A program made the translations under genes and the position numbers. DNA of 22,131 bases from contig JARLHH010000313.1 in NCBI GenBank assembly GCA_031292335.1, positions 1 through 22,131 of the forward strand, given 5' to 3'. The notes below the pieces were generated by a model that saw only the letters and a list, made by a program, of their open reading frames with translations, searched no databases and was not told the origin of the DNA. Position 1 is the first letter of the stretch, and each line of letters opens with the position of its first letter. The DNA comes from Candidatus Limnocylindrales bacterium (lineage in GTDB: Bacteria > Chloroflexota > Limnocylindria > Limnocylindrales > CSP1-4). This document shows, one piece after another, positions 1 to 9,476 of the stretch.

Positions 1-43
1 AGGCCAGCCGGATGGCCCACACGGTCAGGGTCAGCGGGTCCAC
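1..43 (-). CDS. Start of a probable FhaB-like FHA-domain membrane protein (partial)
   Basis: On the minus strand a GTG at 43-41 opens a frame reading V-D-P-L-T-L-T-V-W-A-I-R-L-A to the window edge. It overlaps the end of the upstream FHA gene by 13 bases in another frame. The hydrophobic start right after an FhaA-type gene fits an FhaB-like protein, which in many Gram-positive and Chloroflexota genomes has an N-terminal membrane helix and a C-terminal FHA domain and lies next to fhaA, pstP, rodA and pknB. Only 14 codons are visible, so the identity rests on position and hydrophobicity. Confidence 0.35.
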   Translation of the reverse strand, partial: MDPLTLTVWAIRLA

Positions 44-777
44 GACGGCTCCGGCGGGAGGACCTCGACGAGGGTCCCGCCCATCTCGATCCGGTCGCCG
101 GCGCCGAGCACGGCGTCGCGGACCGCCCGCCCGTTCACCCGAGTCCCGTTCCGGCTGGCCAGGTCGGTGAGGACCAGCCGGCCGTTGCGCGGCACGAGCC
201 GAGCGTGGTGCCGCGAGACGAGCGGGTCCAGCAGGACGAGGTCGTTGTCGTCACCCCGGCCGATCGCGAATGGGTGCCCTTCGACCCTCAGCTGGCGTTC
301 GACGCCGTCGGGCCCCACGACGCGCAGGCGTGCCCTGGGTGCTGCGGCAGCCGCCGACGGGTGAATCCGCGTGGGCTCGATCGGCGGCGCCGACTCCTGG
401 AAGGAGGTGGAGCCCTCGGCGAAGGCGACCCGGACAACCGCCACGCCCGGCTCGAGGCCGGCCGTCGCCACGATCTTCACCGATGGGGGCTCGGGGATCA
501 GGTAGCCACGGCGGCGGGCATGGGCGAGCGCCGCTGCCGCGAGATCGCGCTCCAGGTCCGGGAGCCGCGCCAGCTCCGCGGCGGCACGTGCATCCACCGC
601 GACCTCGAAGCGCGTGGGCGCGACGGTTCCCGCGGCGCCTGCCCGCCGCTCCTCGTCGATCGCGCGCTCGACGCGGCGCGCGAGCGTGGCGGGCGCGACG
701 GCGGCGCGAAAGAGCCGGGCGCCCGGTCGCTCGAAGAGGCGCTCCAGGAAGTGCTCGAAGGCCGACAGGGGTCGCAT
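31..777 (-). CDS. FhaA-like protein: DUF3662 domain plus FHA domain
   Basis: This 248-residue soluble protein has an N-terminal DUF3662-type (FhaA N-terminal) domain, residues about 1-125, beginning F-E-H-F-L-E-R-L-F-E-R and containing the typical R-R-V-E-R-A-I-D segment. A Pro/Ala linker (130-148) leads to a C-terminal FHA domain (about 150-240) with the phosphothreonine-binding signatures GRG (173-175), SRHH (188-191) and SRNGTRVNG (208-216). FHA domains bind phosphothreonine peptides, usually made by PknB-type kinases; FhaA proteins of actinobacteria link such signals to peptidoglycan synthesis and division. The ATG start matches the family N-terminus, although the nearest GGAGG is about 14 bases upstream. 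It is divergent from the zinc-ribbon gene at 950. No kinase gene is visible here; the rest of the cluster probably lies beyond position 1. Confidence 0.85.
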   Translation of the reverse strand: MRPLSAFEHFLERLFERPGARLFRAAVAPATLARRVERAIDEERRAGAAGTVAPTRFEVAVDARAAAELARLPDLERDLAAAALAHARRRGYLIPEPPSVKIVATAGLEPGVAVVRVAFAEGSTSFQESAPPIEPTRIHPSAAAAAPRARLRVVGPDGVERQLRVEGHPFAIGRGDDNDLVLLDPLVSRHHARLVPRNGRLVLTDLASRNGTRVNGRAVRDAVLGAGDRIEMGGTLVEVLPPEPSWTR

Positions 778-870
778 GGGTGCCGCGCCGACCTCCGATC
801 CGGAACGTGCCGCGAGGCAGCGGCGATGGGCGGGACGTTTGCCGGGCCCGGTGGTACCTCGGAACCCGGG

Positions 871-884
871 AGGCTTGGAAGCCT
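871..884. promoter_or_regulatory. Inverted repeat in the divergent promoter region
   Basis: AGGCTT-GG-AAGCCT has perfect 6-bp arms with a 2-base centre. It ends 4 bases before a -10-like TATACT, so it covers the -35 area of the rightward promoter. This placement suits a repressor or activator site, but no second copy was found elsewhere in the window. Confidence 0.35.
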
Positions 885-888
885 ACGG

Positions 889-894
889 TATACT
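889..894 (+). promoter_or_regulatory. -10 element for the zinc-ribbon repeat protein gene
   Basis: TATACT lies 55 bases before the ATG at 950 in otherwise GC-rich DNA. No convincing -35 hexamer is present at 16-18 bp, where the AGGCTT inverted repeat sits instead. The remaining divergent region (778-949) shows no other clear signal. Confidence 0.5.
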
Positions 895-949
895 CTCGAT
901 CCCTCTGGCGGGGCGTGGGGGCTCGCGGCGGGGAGCACACGGGGGCCCG

Positions 950-2455
950 ATGGCCGAGATCCTGACCGAATCCTTCTGCGAGCGCTGCGGCTCGCGATAC
1001 ACGTTTCAGGCGGGCGTGCCGCGGCGTCGCGGCATCGGGCGAATTCGCACGCTCACGCGCGGCGTGAAGAACTTTGTCGCGAACGACAACGCATCGTTCG
1101 CCGAGGCGATGGAAGCCGCGCGCGAGGACGAGGAGCGCGCCGCCTCTGCCCGGCAGCTGGACGCCTTCCACGAGACGTTCAACTTCTGCATGGGATGTCG
1201 CCAGTACACCTGCCGGAACTGCTGGAACACCGACGCGGGCGAGTGCCTGTCATGTGCGCCGGACCTGAGCCGGGACGTCCTTCCGCCCCCCTTCCCGCGC
1301 CTTGCCGTCGTCGAGGCCCCGGAACCGGATCTCCCCGGCAGGGACGCGTCCACGTGGCCGACCTCCGACCTCCGCCCCGCTCTCATTCCCGCCGTCACCG
1401 AGAGCTTTCCCCCGGCGTTGGTCCGTGACACGCGCGCCGACGCCATGGAGCTCGAGGGAACCTCGCCCGGCGCGACGAGCGACACGTCGGCAACCCCGGG
1501 ACCCGACCTCGAGCTGACACCCGACGAGCTGCATGCCATCCAGGATGCCCTGGCCCGCCACGTCGGATCACCCGCGGTGGATCCGACGGCAGCGCCCGGC
1601 GCCCGCACGCCACCTCGCGTCGAGGCGGGTCCCGGGCCGGAGTCGACCATCGCCCCCGCCCCTCTCGACGCGGCGCCACCCGCCCCGGCGGAACCCCTCG
1701 CGGAAGCCCGCGCCGAGACCACGCGGCTCCTGGGCCGCTTCCGCCCGCGCCGGGAGCGGACGACGACTGGTCGCCCCGTCACGGCCACGACACGCGCAGC
1801 CGAGGTTGCCGAGCCCGCGGCTGCCGAGCCGGTTGCGGCCATCCTGCCCGAGGTCGCCGAACCCGAGGCGGAGGCCACCGAGCCCGTGGCTGCCGAGCCG
1901 GTTGCGGCCATCCTGCCCGAGGTCGCCGAACCCGAGGCGGAGGTCACGGAGCCGGAGGTTGTCGAACCCGACGTGGCCGAACCCGTGGCTACCGAGCCCG
2001 AGATCACCGAGCCGGCGGCTGCGGAGACAACGGCTGCCGAGCCCGTGATCGTCGAACCAGAGGTTGCCGAACCGGTGGCAGCCGAGCCCGAGCCGGCCGC
2101 GGAACCCGAGCCGTACGCCACGCCGGCCCCGCCGCCCGCCGATCACGTCGCCCAGCCAACCTGGCAGATGGTCGCGCCTGAAGGTGCGCCGCCCGCGCAG
2201 CCGGGTGCGACACCGTGGCCCGCGATCGCCGACCGGCGGACCTCGGATGCCATCCCGACCGCGCCCTGGGCAGCCCGGGTTGCCGCGGCCCGGTCCCTCG
2301 AGGCACCGGTCTGGGACGTGTCCAGTCGCGACCTCCTCGCCGCACCGACCTCGGACGCCGGCCGGCCGATCGGCGTCCAGTCCTGCGTCACATGCGGCCT
2401 GTCGCTCTCGTCGAACGCCCGCTTCTGCCGTCGCTGCGGGACCCGCCAGGGCTGA
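950..2455 (+). CDS. Zinc-ribbon protein with long Pro/Glu/Ala/Val repeat linker
   Basis: The open frame extends upstream, but the ATG at 950 is chosen because residue 2 onward starts a well-ordered Cys-rich domain and the DNA before it holds the promoter and overlaps the divergent FHA gene. The 501-residue product has an N-terminal metal-binding module with Cys pairs C10/C13, C80/C83, C88/C91 and C99/C102, joined by an acidic/basic helix (about 45-75). A low-complexity linker (about 105-470) is rich in Pro, Ala, Glu and Val and carries repeated V-A-E-P-type units. A C-terminal zinc ribbon follows: C479-x2-C482 and C493-x2-C496. There is no signal peptide or membrane helix, so it is probably cytoplasmic. 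No enzymatic motif is seen. The architecture suggests a scaffold or adaptor; function unknown. Confidence 0.8.
   Translation: MAEILTESFCERCGSRYTFQAGVPRRRGIGRIRTLTRGVKNFVANDNASFAEAMEAAREDEERAASARQLDAFHETFNFCMGCRQYTCRNCWNTDAGECLSCAPDLSRDVLPPPFPRLAVVEAPEPDLPGRDASTWPTSDLRPALIPAVTESFPPALVRDTRADAMELEGTSPGATSDTSATPGPDLELTPDELHAIQDALARHVGSPAVDPTAAPGARTPPRVEAGPGPESTIAPAPLDAAPPAPAEPLAEARAETTRLLGRFRPRRERTTTGRPVTATTRAAEVAEPAAAEPVAAILPEVAEPEAEATEPVAAEPVAAILPEVAEPEAEVTEPEVVEPDVAEPVATEPEITEPAAAETTAAEPVIVEPEVAEPVAAEPEPAAEPEPYATPAPPPADHVAQPTWQMVAPEGAPPAQPGATPWPAIADRRTSDAIPTAPWAARVAAARSLEAPVWDVSSRDLLAAPTSDAGRPIGVQSCVTCGLSLSSNARFCRRCGTRQG
1820..1957 (+). repeat. Two tandem 69-bp units inside the repeat-linker coding region
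   Basis: Copies at 1820-1888 and 1889-1957 have a 69-bp (23-codon) period, and their first 55 bases are identical. They encode A-A-E-P-V-A-A-I-L-P-E-V-A-E-P-E-A-E units. More divergent 4-5 residue x-x-E-P repeats continue on both sides to about 2117. The near-perfect nucleotide identity points to a recent in-frame duplication. Confidence 0.85.
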
Positions 2456-2498
2456 TCCGGACAGCTCGGTCGGGGGGCGCCGTGCGCGTCTCGCGGCG

Positions 2499-3335
2499 TC
2501 AGGCGGCCGACGGCGCCTTCGGTCTGGAGCGTCCGGCATGCTCGTCCGCGCGGACCGCCACCCAGGCCGCGCCGACGAGGAACAGCTGGCTGAGGTACGA
2601 GAGCCAGACCATCCCAAGGAAGATCCCGGCGAGGGCGCCATACAGATCCGCCGAGCCGAAGAGCAGCGGCCCGACGAGCGAGAAGGCCCCGGTCAGCAGC
2701 GAGGCAGCCAGCCCAACCCAGACCGCCGGGACGAACGCATCGCGCCACCGCGGACGGTCCCGCGGAAGGAAGCGGAAGGCAAGCGCAAACGCGGCCATCA
2801 GCGGAAGGACCGCCGTCACCCGCAGCCGCGTCAGCCCGAGCAGCCGCGACACCGGACCGGGAACCGTCGCCACCACGACCAGCAGGCCCAACCCGACCAC
2901 GGCCGCCGCCACCACGACCACCTCGGCGACCATCCGGGCGACCGTCCGTCCCCGCGCTGGCCGGCCGAAGATCATCCCGAACGCCCGGTCCAGGTCGCGC
3001 ACCAGGGAGCTGGCGGACCAGGCCAGGACCACCGCCCCGATCAGCGAGAGCTCACCCGCGTGCGCCAGGGCGGTGTCGAGCGTGCGCCGCAGGAGGTCCG
3101 CGAGCGGTGGAAACTGGTCCGTCAGGAACCCTACGATCCGGGCCCGTGTGTCGAGGTCGCCACCGAACAGTCCGGCGATCGAGGCGATCAGCAGGAGCGC
3201 GGGCACGAGCATGAAGAGCGCGGTAAAGGCGAGCCCGCGGGCCAGGAGCGGCCCGCTCGACGCGTTGTAGCGACTCCAGACGCGGCGTGCCATCGCGATA
3301 CGCGGGACACCCAGGAGGGCGGCCACGACTCGCAC
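2499..3335 (-). CDS. YihY/BrkB-family inner membrane protein
   Basis: The product (278 residues) has about six hydrophobic segments and the YihY/virulence factor BrkB pattern: an N-terminal R-x-W-x-R-Y-N followed by a first helix containing A-R-G-L-A-F-T-A-L-F-M-L-V-P, then an amphipathic stretch with D-Q-F-P-P-L-A-D-L, and late helices around G-A-L-A-G-I-F-L-G-M-V-W-L-S-Y-L-S-Q. Family length is usually 250-330. The GTG at 3335 is preferred because GGGAG lies 6 bases before it; an ATG at 3293 is possible, and the frame extends further upstream but overlaps the HTH gene. The family is not a proven RNase or transporter; its role remains uncertain. It is the last gene of the minus-strand group and converges on the zinc-ribbon repeat gene with 43 bp between, where no clear terminator is seen. 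Confidence 0.8.
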   Translation of the reverse strand: MRVVAALLGVPRIAMARRVWSRYNASSGPLLARGLAFTALFMLVPALLLIASIAGLFGGDLDTRARIVGFLTDQFPPLADLLRRTLDTALAHAGELSLIGAVVLAWSASSLVRDLDRAFGMIFGRPARGRTVARMVAEVVVVAAAVVGLGLLVVVATVPGPVSRLLGLTRLRVTAVLPLMAAFALAFRFLPRDRPRWRDAFVPAVWVGLAASLLTGAFSLVGPLLFGSADLYGALAGIFLGMVWLSYLSQLFLVGAAWVAVRADEHAGRSRPKAPSAA

Positions 3336-3372
3336 GACGTGCTCCCGAATGCGGCGCGCGCGGCCGGTCGGC

Positions 3373-3609
3373 TCAAAGGTCCTCGAAGAGCCGCGGCTGG
3401 ACGTTCTCGGCCGCCACGCGCCGGCGCGGCCGCAACAGGGCTCGGACCTCGACCCGCCGGACGTACCGCCGCCCACCCAGCTTGAGCGTCTGGAGGCGGC
3501 CCTCGCGGGCCCACCTTCCGATGGTCTCCGGACGGAAGCGCACGTTCGCGTCGCCGAGGATCTGCCCGGCTTCCGCCAGCGTGATCCAGTCCGAGGGGGG
3601 TCGGCTCAT
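3373..3609 (-). CDS. Small helix-turn-helix DNA-binding protein (MerR/excisionase-like)
   Basis: The 78-residue product is one winged-helix-like domain: I-T-L-A-E-A-G-Q-I-L-G (helix 1), then R-P-E-T-I-G-R-W-A-R-E-G-R-L (recognition helix and turn), then a basic wing L-K-L-G-G-R-R-Y-V-R-R-V-E-V-R-A-L-L. This is the pattern of the 'helix-turn-helix domain, excisionase family' proteins related to MerR. An Arg-rich tail ends in Q-P-R-L-F-E-D-L. It starts 7 bases after the FmdB-like gene and ends 37 bases before the preferred YihY start, so it is probably cotranscribed. There is no integrase or phage gene nearby, so an excision role is unlikely; a small regulator is the better guess. Confidence 0.7.
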   Translation of the reverse strand: MSRPPSDWITLAEAGQILGDANVRFRPETIGRWAREGRLQTLKLGGRRYVRRVEVRALLRPRRRVAAENVQPRLFEDL

Positions 3610-3616
3610 CGAATGA

Positions 3617-3967
3617 TCAGGCGTCGGCGTCGGACGACGCCGACGTGGAGGCCGGGCCGGGGTCGCCTGGGGTTGCCTCGCCCGGCGTCTCGTCCCGGGG
3701 CGGGACGGCCTGACCGGCGGACTCTTCGCCCGACGAGGAGTCCCGTGACGACGGCGTGGCGTTGTCGCCTCGGCGCACAGGCGCGCTCGTCGCCCGGCGG
3801 TCCGTCTTCGCCCACCCGCTCCCCTTGAAGTGGATCGTGGGCGGGGCGAACGCCCGGGCGACCGGCCCGCCGCACTCCGGACACTGGTGCGGACCGGCCT
3901 CGTTGATCCCCCGCAGCACCTCGAATCGATGGCCGCAGGATCCGCACACGTAGTCGTAGATCGGCAC
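3617..3967 (-). CDS. FmdB-family zinc-ribbon protein with disordered tail
   Basis: The first ~45 residues are a textbook FmdB/CxxC regulatory zinc ribbon: (M)P-I-Y-D-Y-V-C-G-S-C-G-H-R-F-E-V, with C8/C11 and C29/C32, then a conserved A-P-P-T-I-H-F-K-G-S-G-W-A-K-T-D segment. From residue 58 to 116 the protein is a Ser/Thr/Pro/Glu/Asp-rich tail of low complexity. The GTG start is supported by GGGAG spaced 5 bases upstream. FmdB was first named as a putative regulator of formamidase expression, but most members are uncharacterised. It lies 24 bp after another zinc-ribbon gene and 7 bp before the HTH gene. Confidence 0.85.
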   Translation of the reverse strand: MPIYDYVCGSCGHRFEVLRGINEAGPHQCPECGGPVARAFAPPTIHFKGSGWAKTDRRATSAPVRRGDNATPSSRDSSSGEESAGQAVPPRDETPGEATPGDPGPASTSASSDADA

Positions 3968-3991
3968 CTGCTCTCCCGCTCCCGTATCCGC

Positions 3992-4729
3992 TCAGCCGCG
4001 CAGCAGCCGCATGCCGCACTTCGGGCAGTAGAAGGCCCGATCGTGGGCGGACGCGAAGCCGCAGTGCGCGCACACCAGGCCGCCGCGGCCGGAGGCCGGG
4101 ACCGGCCGGTCCAGCGGGACCACGCCCAGGGCGTACTGGCTGGCCAGGATGTTCTGGAAAAGGCCGCCCAGGAGACGGCCGGCGGTGCGGTCGGTGTCGC
4201 CACGAACGCCACGGCCGCCCCACCCGACGACGGCCCGAACCAGCATGTCCCCGGTGGCCTCGTCCCAGTGAGAGGCGACGCCACCCACGATCGCGTTGTA
4301 GTCGGGGTAGCCGGAGGTGTCGACCTCGCCATCGAGCAGCCCACAGGCGAGCGTGTCGAACGCGAGGTCGATCGCGTCGATCGACTCGAGGACGTAGATG
4401 CAGTGGCGCGCGACGGGCGAGTGACCGTGGTGCGCATTCACCCACTGCATCGCCTCGGACGGCCGGATGATCTGCGGGCTGGCCTGGCTGAACTCGATCG
4501 GCAGCGGATCGATCACCTCGATCTCGTCCGTCGCCAGTCCAGCCAGCATCGACGGAAGCTCCGCCAGCGCACGCGGCCCGGCCTTCAGGCGCACGCCCTC
4601 GCTGCTCTTGCCGGCGTAGTAGAGCTTGAGGAGGTACTCCTGGGCAGACGTGTCCTCGGGGATGGCGGCTGGCGGCGGCGCGGACCGGTCACCGTCCCTC
4701 CCCCGACGCTTCAGGAACTCGAGCGGCAC
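3992..4729 (-). CDS. Protein of unknown function with C-terminal zinc ribbon
   Basis: The product (245 residues) starts at a GTG preceded by GAGGGAG at 5 bases: (M)P-L-E-F-L-K-R-R-G. A short charged stretch leads into Q-E-Y-L-L-K-L-Y-Y-A-G-K-S-S-E-G-V-R-L, then an alpha/beta-looking region (about 60-200) with S-Q-A-S-P-Q-I-I-R-P-S-E-A-M-Q-W-V-N-A-H-H-G-H. The end is a zinc ribbon with C220/C223 and C235/C238. No signal peptide or membrane segment is seen. I do not recognise the central domain; there is no obvious nucleotide-binding or catalytic motif. The longer frame back to 4954 is rejected because it would overlap the alpha-glucosidase gene by 170 bp and skip the good ribosome site. Confidence 0.7.
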   Translation of the reverse strand: MPLEFLKRRGRDGDRSAPPPAAIPEDTSAQEYLLKLYYAGKSSEGVRLKAGPRALAELPSMLAGLATDEIEVIDPLPIEFSQASPQIIRPSEAMQWVNAHHGHSPVARHCIYVLESIDAIDLAFDTLACGLLDGEVDTSGYPDYNAIVGGVASHWDEATGDMLVRAVVGWGGRGVRGDTDRTAGRLLGGLFQNILASQYALGVVPLDRPVPASGRGGLVCAHCGFASAHDRAFYCPKCGMRLLRG

Positions 4730-4748
4730 GAACTCTCCCTCGGGTGAC

Positions 4749-4759
4749 GTGTCCCTAAT
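4749..4759 (-). promoter_or_regulatory. Possible -10 region for the zinc-ribbon gene group
   Basis: On the minus strand the gap after the alpha-glucosidase stop contains GCTAGGATTAG, which includes TAGGAT (-10-like) about 25 bases before the GTG at 4729. No -35 box is visible. It would separate the zinc-ribbon group from the sugar operon. Confidence 0.3.
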
Positions 4760-4781
4760 CCTAGCAGCGGCCGCGACCGGA

Positions 4782-6451
4782 TCACCGGACCGGCGGCACG
4801 TCCGTCCCGACCAGCACCACTCCTTCAAGAGCGCGGAGGCTGATCCGTCCGTTCCGGGCGATCCCGGGCGGGTTGGAGCCGTGGGTGCCCAGCGCGGGCC
4901 GCCACCCGGCCGGACCCTCCAGGCGCAGGATCGCCGCCAGGTCGCGCCGGCCAAGGTTCAGGACCACGAGCGCCCGGTCGTTGATGGTCCACCGCCGGAA
5001 GGCCAGGACACCGGGGGTGGACGTCGAGACACGCGCCAGGCCACCCGAATGAAGGGCGGGCCTCGCCCGGCGGAGCGCGAGCAGGGCCCGGTAGAAGGCA
5101 AGCACCGAGCTGGGATCCGCGCGCTGGGCCGCCACGTTGCGGGTCCGCCAGTCCGGCGGCAGCGGCAGCCAGGGATGCCCCGTGGTGAATCCGGCGCCCG
5201 GTTCGCCCGTCCAGGGCATGGGAGCCCTGGCCTGGTCGCGATTCCACCACCTGAAGCCCGGCCCCGAATGGCGGGCGGGCGGGTCGATCGCCACATCGTT
5301 CGGGATGACGACTCCCGGCACCCCGAGCTCCTCGCCGTAGTACAGGAACGGCGTGCCCCGCATCGTCAGGAGAAGCAGCGCCGACGCGCGAGCGATCTCG
5401 TCGAGGTCGCGTCCGGCCCCCCAGCGCGAGACGTGGCGTGGCTGGTCGTGATTCGAGAGGACGACGGTGGGCCATCGATCCGGACCGTACGCGGCCTCGC
5501 GACGATCGAGCGCCCGGCCGATCGCTGCCGCCGACCACCCCGCCTGGAGCAGCTCGAAGTCGAAGACGAGGTGGCGCTCCGCACTCAGGCGCGCGGCCCG
5601 ACTCGCGTGGCCGTCGAAGAGCTCGCCGACCGTCATTCGGCCCGGCGCCTCGTCGACGACCGCCCGAAGCTCGGCAAGAAGGGCAGGCAGGTCCGGTTGA
5701 TCCTTGTCGTGGACGTGAAGCTGCCGGGTCCAGGCTGACCGACCCCGCCGGATGGGGTTGGAGCGTCGTTGCGGGTCCTTCAGGAACGCGTTGAACACGT
5801 CCATCCGAAAGCCGTCGACCCCGCGCGCCAGCCAGTGGCGCATCATCGCCTTGACGTCCGCGCGGGTCCCCGGGTCTCGCCAGTTCAGGTCGGGTTGCTG
5901 CGCCAGGAAGGTGTGCTCGTAGAACTGGCCGCGGACCGGCTCCCACTCCCACGCCGATCCACCGAAGAACGAGACCCAGTTGTTCGGGGGAACCGGCCCC
6001 CCGGCCCGGTCGGTCCCCGCAGGGTCGCTCCACAGGTAGCGGTCGGCGTACGGGCCGGTGCGTGAGCTCCGCGATGCGACGAACCAGGCGTGCGCGTCGC
6101 TCGTGTGGTTCACGACGAGGTCGAGGATGACCTTGATGCCCCGTCGGTGTGCCTCGGCGACCAGGCGATCGAAGTCGCCCTCCGTGCCGAATTGCGGATC
6201 GACGGACGCGTAGTCGCTGATGTCGTAGCCGAGGTCGAGGCCCGGGGACGGATTGATCGGCGAAAGCCAGATCGCGTCCACCCCGAGCGAGTCGGGGCTC
6301 CCGGCAAGATGGTCAAGGTGGCGTGTGATCCCTTCGAGGTCCCCAAGCCCGTCGCCGCTCGTGTCGGCAAACGAACGCGGGTAGACCTGGTAGACCACCC
6401 CGGTCTTCCACGGCGCCCAACCGCTGGCTGCCTCCGGCTCCTTGCGCTGCA

Positions 6452-6452
<1 letters not shown>
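4782..6452 (-). CDS. GH13 alpha-glucosidase (oligo-1,6-/alpha-1,4-glucosidase type, AglA-like)
   Basis: This 556-residue cytoplasmic enzyme (no signal peptide) is a GH13 alpha-glucosidase, opening W-K-T-G-V-V-Y-Q-V-Y-P-R-S-F-A-D. The conserved regions are present: D-L-V-V-N-H-T-S (D111, H116), QPDLNW (186-191), G-F-R-M-D-V-F with nucleophile D218, G-E-L-F with acid/base E277, and L-S-N-H-D-Q with transition-state stabiliser D336. A beta-sandwich domain follows from about 480. It should release glucose from short alpha-glucosides such as maltose, isomaltose or sucrose; exact linkage cannot be read from sequence. Its ATG overlaps the amylosucrase stop by one base (TGATG), which implies translational coupling. 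It is the last gene of the six-gene sugar operon; in Sinorhizobium meliloti the agl operon likewise ends with an alpha-glucosidase (aglA) before aglK. Confidence 0.9.
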
Positions 6453-8451
<1,999 letters not shown>

Positions 8452-8455
<4 letters not shown>

Positions 8456-9474
8456 GCTCTCGTCTCCTCCGCTCCCACTCCGTCGGCCTCGCCGAAGCGT
8501 TCGCGGAACAGGACAATCCCGCCGACCAGCCCCACGTCGTCGCCGAGCATCGCGGGCACGACGGTCACGCGCGATGCCGGACGCCGAAACGCGCCATGCT
8601 CGATCGCGGCTCGGGCCGGCCCAAGGAGACGGTCCCCCTGGCCCGTTGCGAGGCTGCCGCCGACGACGATCAGCGTCGGGTTGAACACGTCGGTGAGGCT
8701 CACGCAGGCGGCCGCGAATGCCTCGCGCCCGTCGTCCATGATCCGGGCCGCGACGGCGTCGCCGGCATCCTCCGCACCTGCCACGTCCCGCGCCCCGAAC
8801 GCCGCGCCGCGCTCGCGAACCAGGTCAGCCAGCAGGCCGCTCTCGCCGCGCCCGGCGGCCTCCCTCGCCCGCCTCGCGATGCCGCTTCCCGACGCGATGG
8901 CCTCCAGGTGGCCGGGCATCCCGCACCCGCACTGCGGGCCGTGAAGGTCGACCACCAGGTGCCCCAGCTCGCCCGCGGTCCCGTCCGGCCCGCGAAGGAG
9001 CCTGCCGCCGCTGACGATCGCCCCGCCGACCCCCGTCGAGACGGTGAGGTAGAGGAAATCCTCGCAGCCGGCCGCCGCGCCGAACCGACCCTCGGCAAGC
9101 GCGGCGACCTGCGTGTCCCGGTCGAGCGCCACCGGAAGGCCCAGGGCCTCCTCGACGCGCGCGGCGAGGGGAATGTCGTGGAACGTGCGACCAAGGTTCG
9201 GCGGGTCGAGGATCAGGCCCCGGCGGGGGTCGACGGGGCCCGGCGCCGAGATCCCGACCCCGACCGGTGGCGGCTGGGAGAGCCGGGCAAGGTCCTCCCT
9301 CACGCCACCCAGGGCCGCGATGCACGCGGAGACGATCGCCTCGCCCCCGTCGGCGACCGGCGTTCGCGAGCGGCGGGCCGCGACGATCTGGCCCCCGGGA
9401 CGCACGCAGGCGGCCCGGATCTGCGTCCCCCCGAGGTCGAGCGCCAGGACGCCGATGGCGGAGCGATCGGCCAC
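8452..9474 (-). CDS. ROK-family sugar kinase (glucokinase or fructokinase)
   Basis: The 340-residue product has the ROK signatures: phosphate-binding A-L-D-L-G-G-T-Q-I-R (11-20), catalytic-Asp segment D-R-D-T-Q-V-A-A-L-A-E (D120), G-V-G-G-A-I-V, G-E-L-G-H (169-172) and a zinc motif C182-G-C184-G-M-P-G-H189-L-E, where the usual third Cys is replaced by His. The Asn that normally precedes the catalytic Asp is Arg here. It should phosphorylate glucose or fructose released inside the cell. The GTG at 9474 is used because it lies 2 bases after the permease stop and directly precedes the P-loop region; the frame runs further upstream but is antisense-like over the permease. Its position between transporter and amylosucrase suggests it clears the released hexose. 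Confidence 0.88.
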
Positions 9475-9476
9475 GC

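Noticed and set aside
1820..2117. CRISPR-like or satellite repeat
   Set aside because: The period is a multiple of three, there are no unique spacers, and the repeat is coding for a Pro/Glu-rich linker.
2456..2498. Bidirectional terminator between the convergent zinc-ribbon and YihY genes
   Set aside because: I could find no stem of convincing length and no U-run in the 43-bp gap.
3373..3609. Phage or integrative element excisionase
   Set aside because: The HTH resembles the excisionase family, but no integrase, attachment repeats or phage genes are near; small HTH regulators of this type are common in chromosomes.
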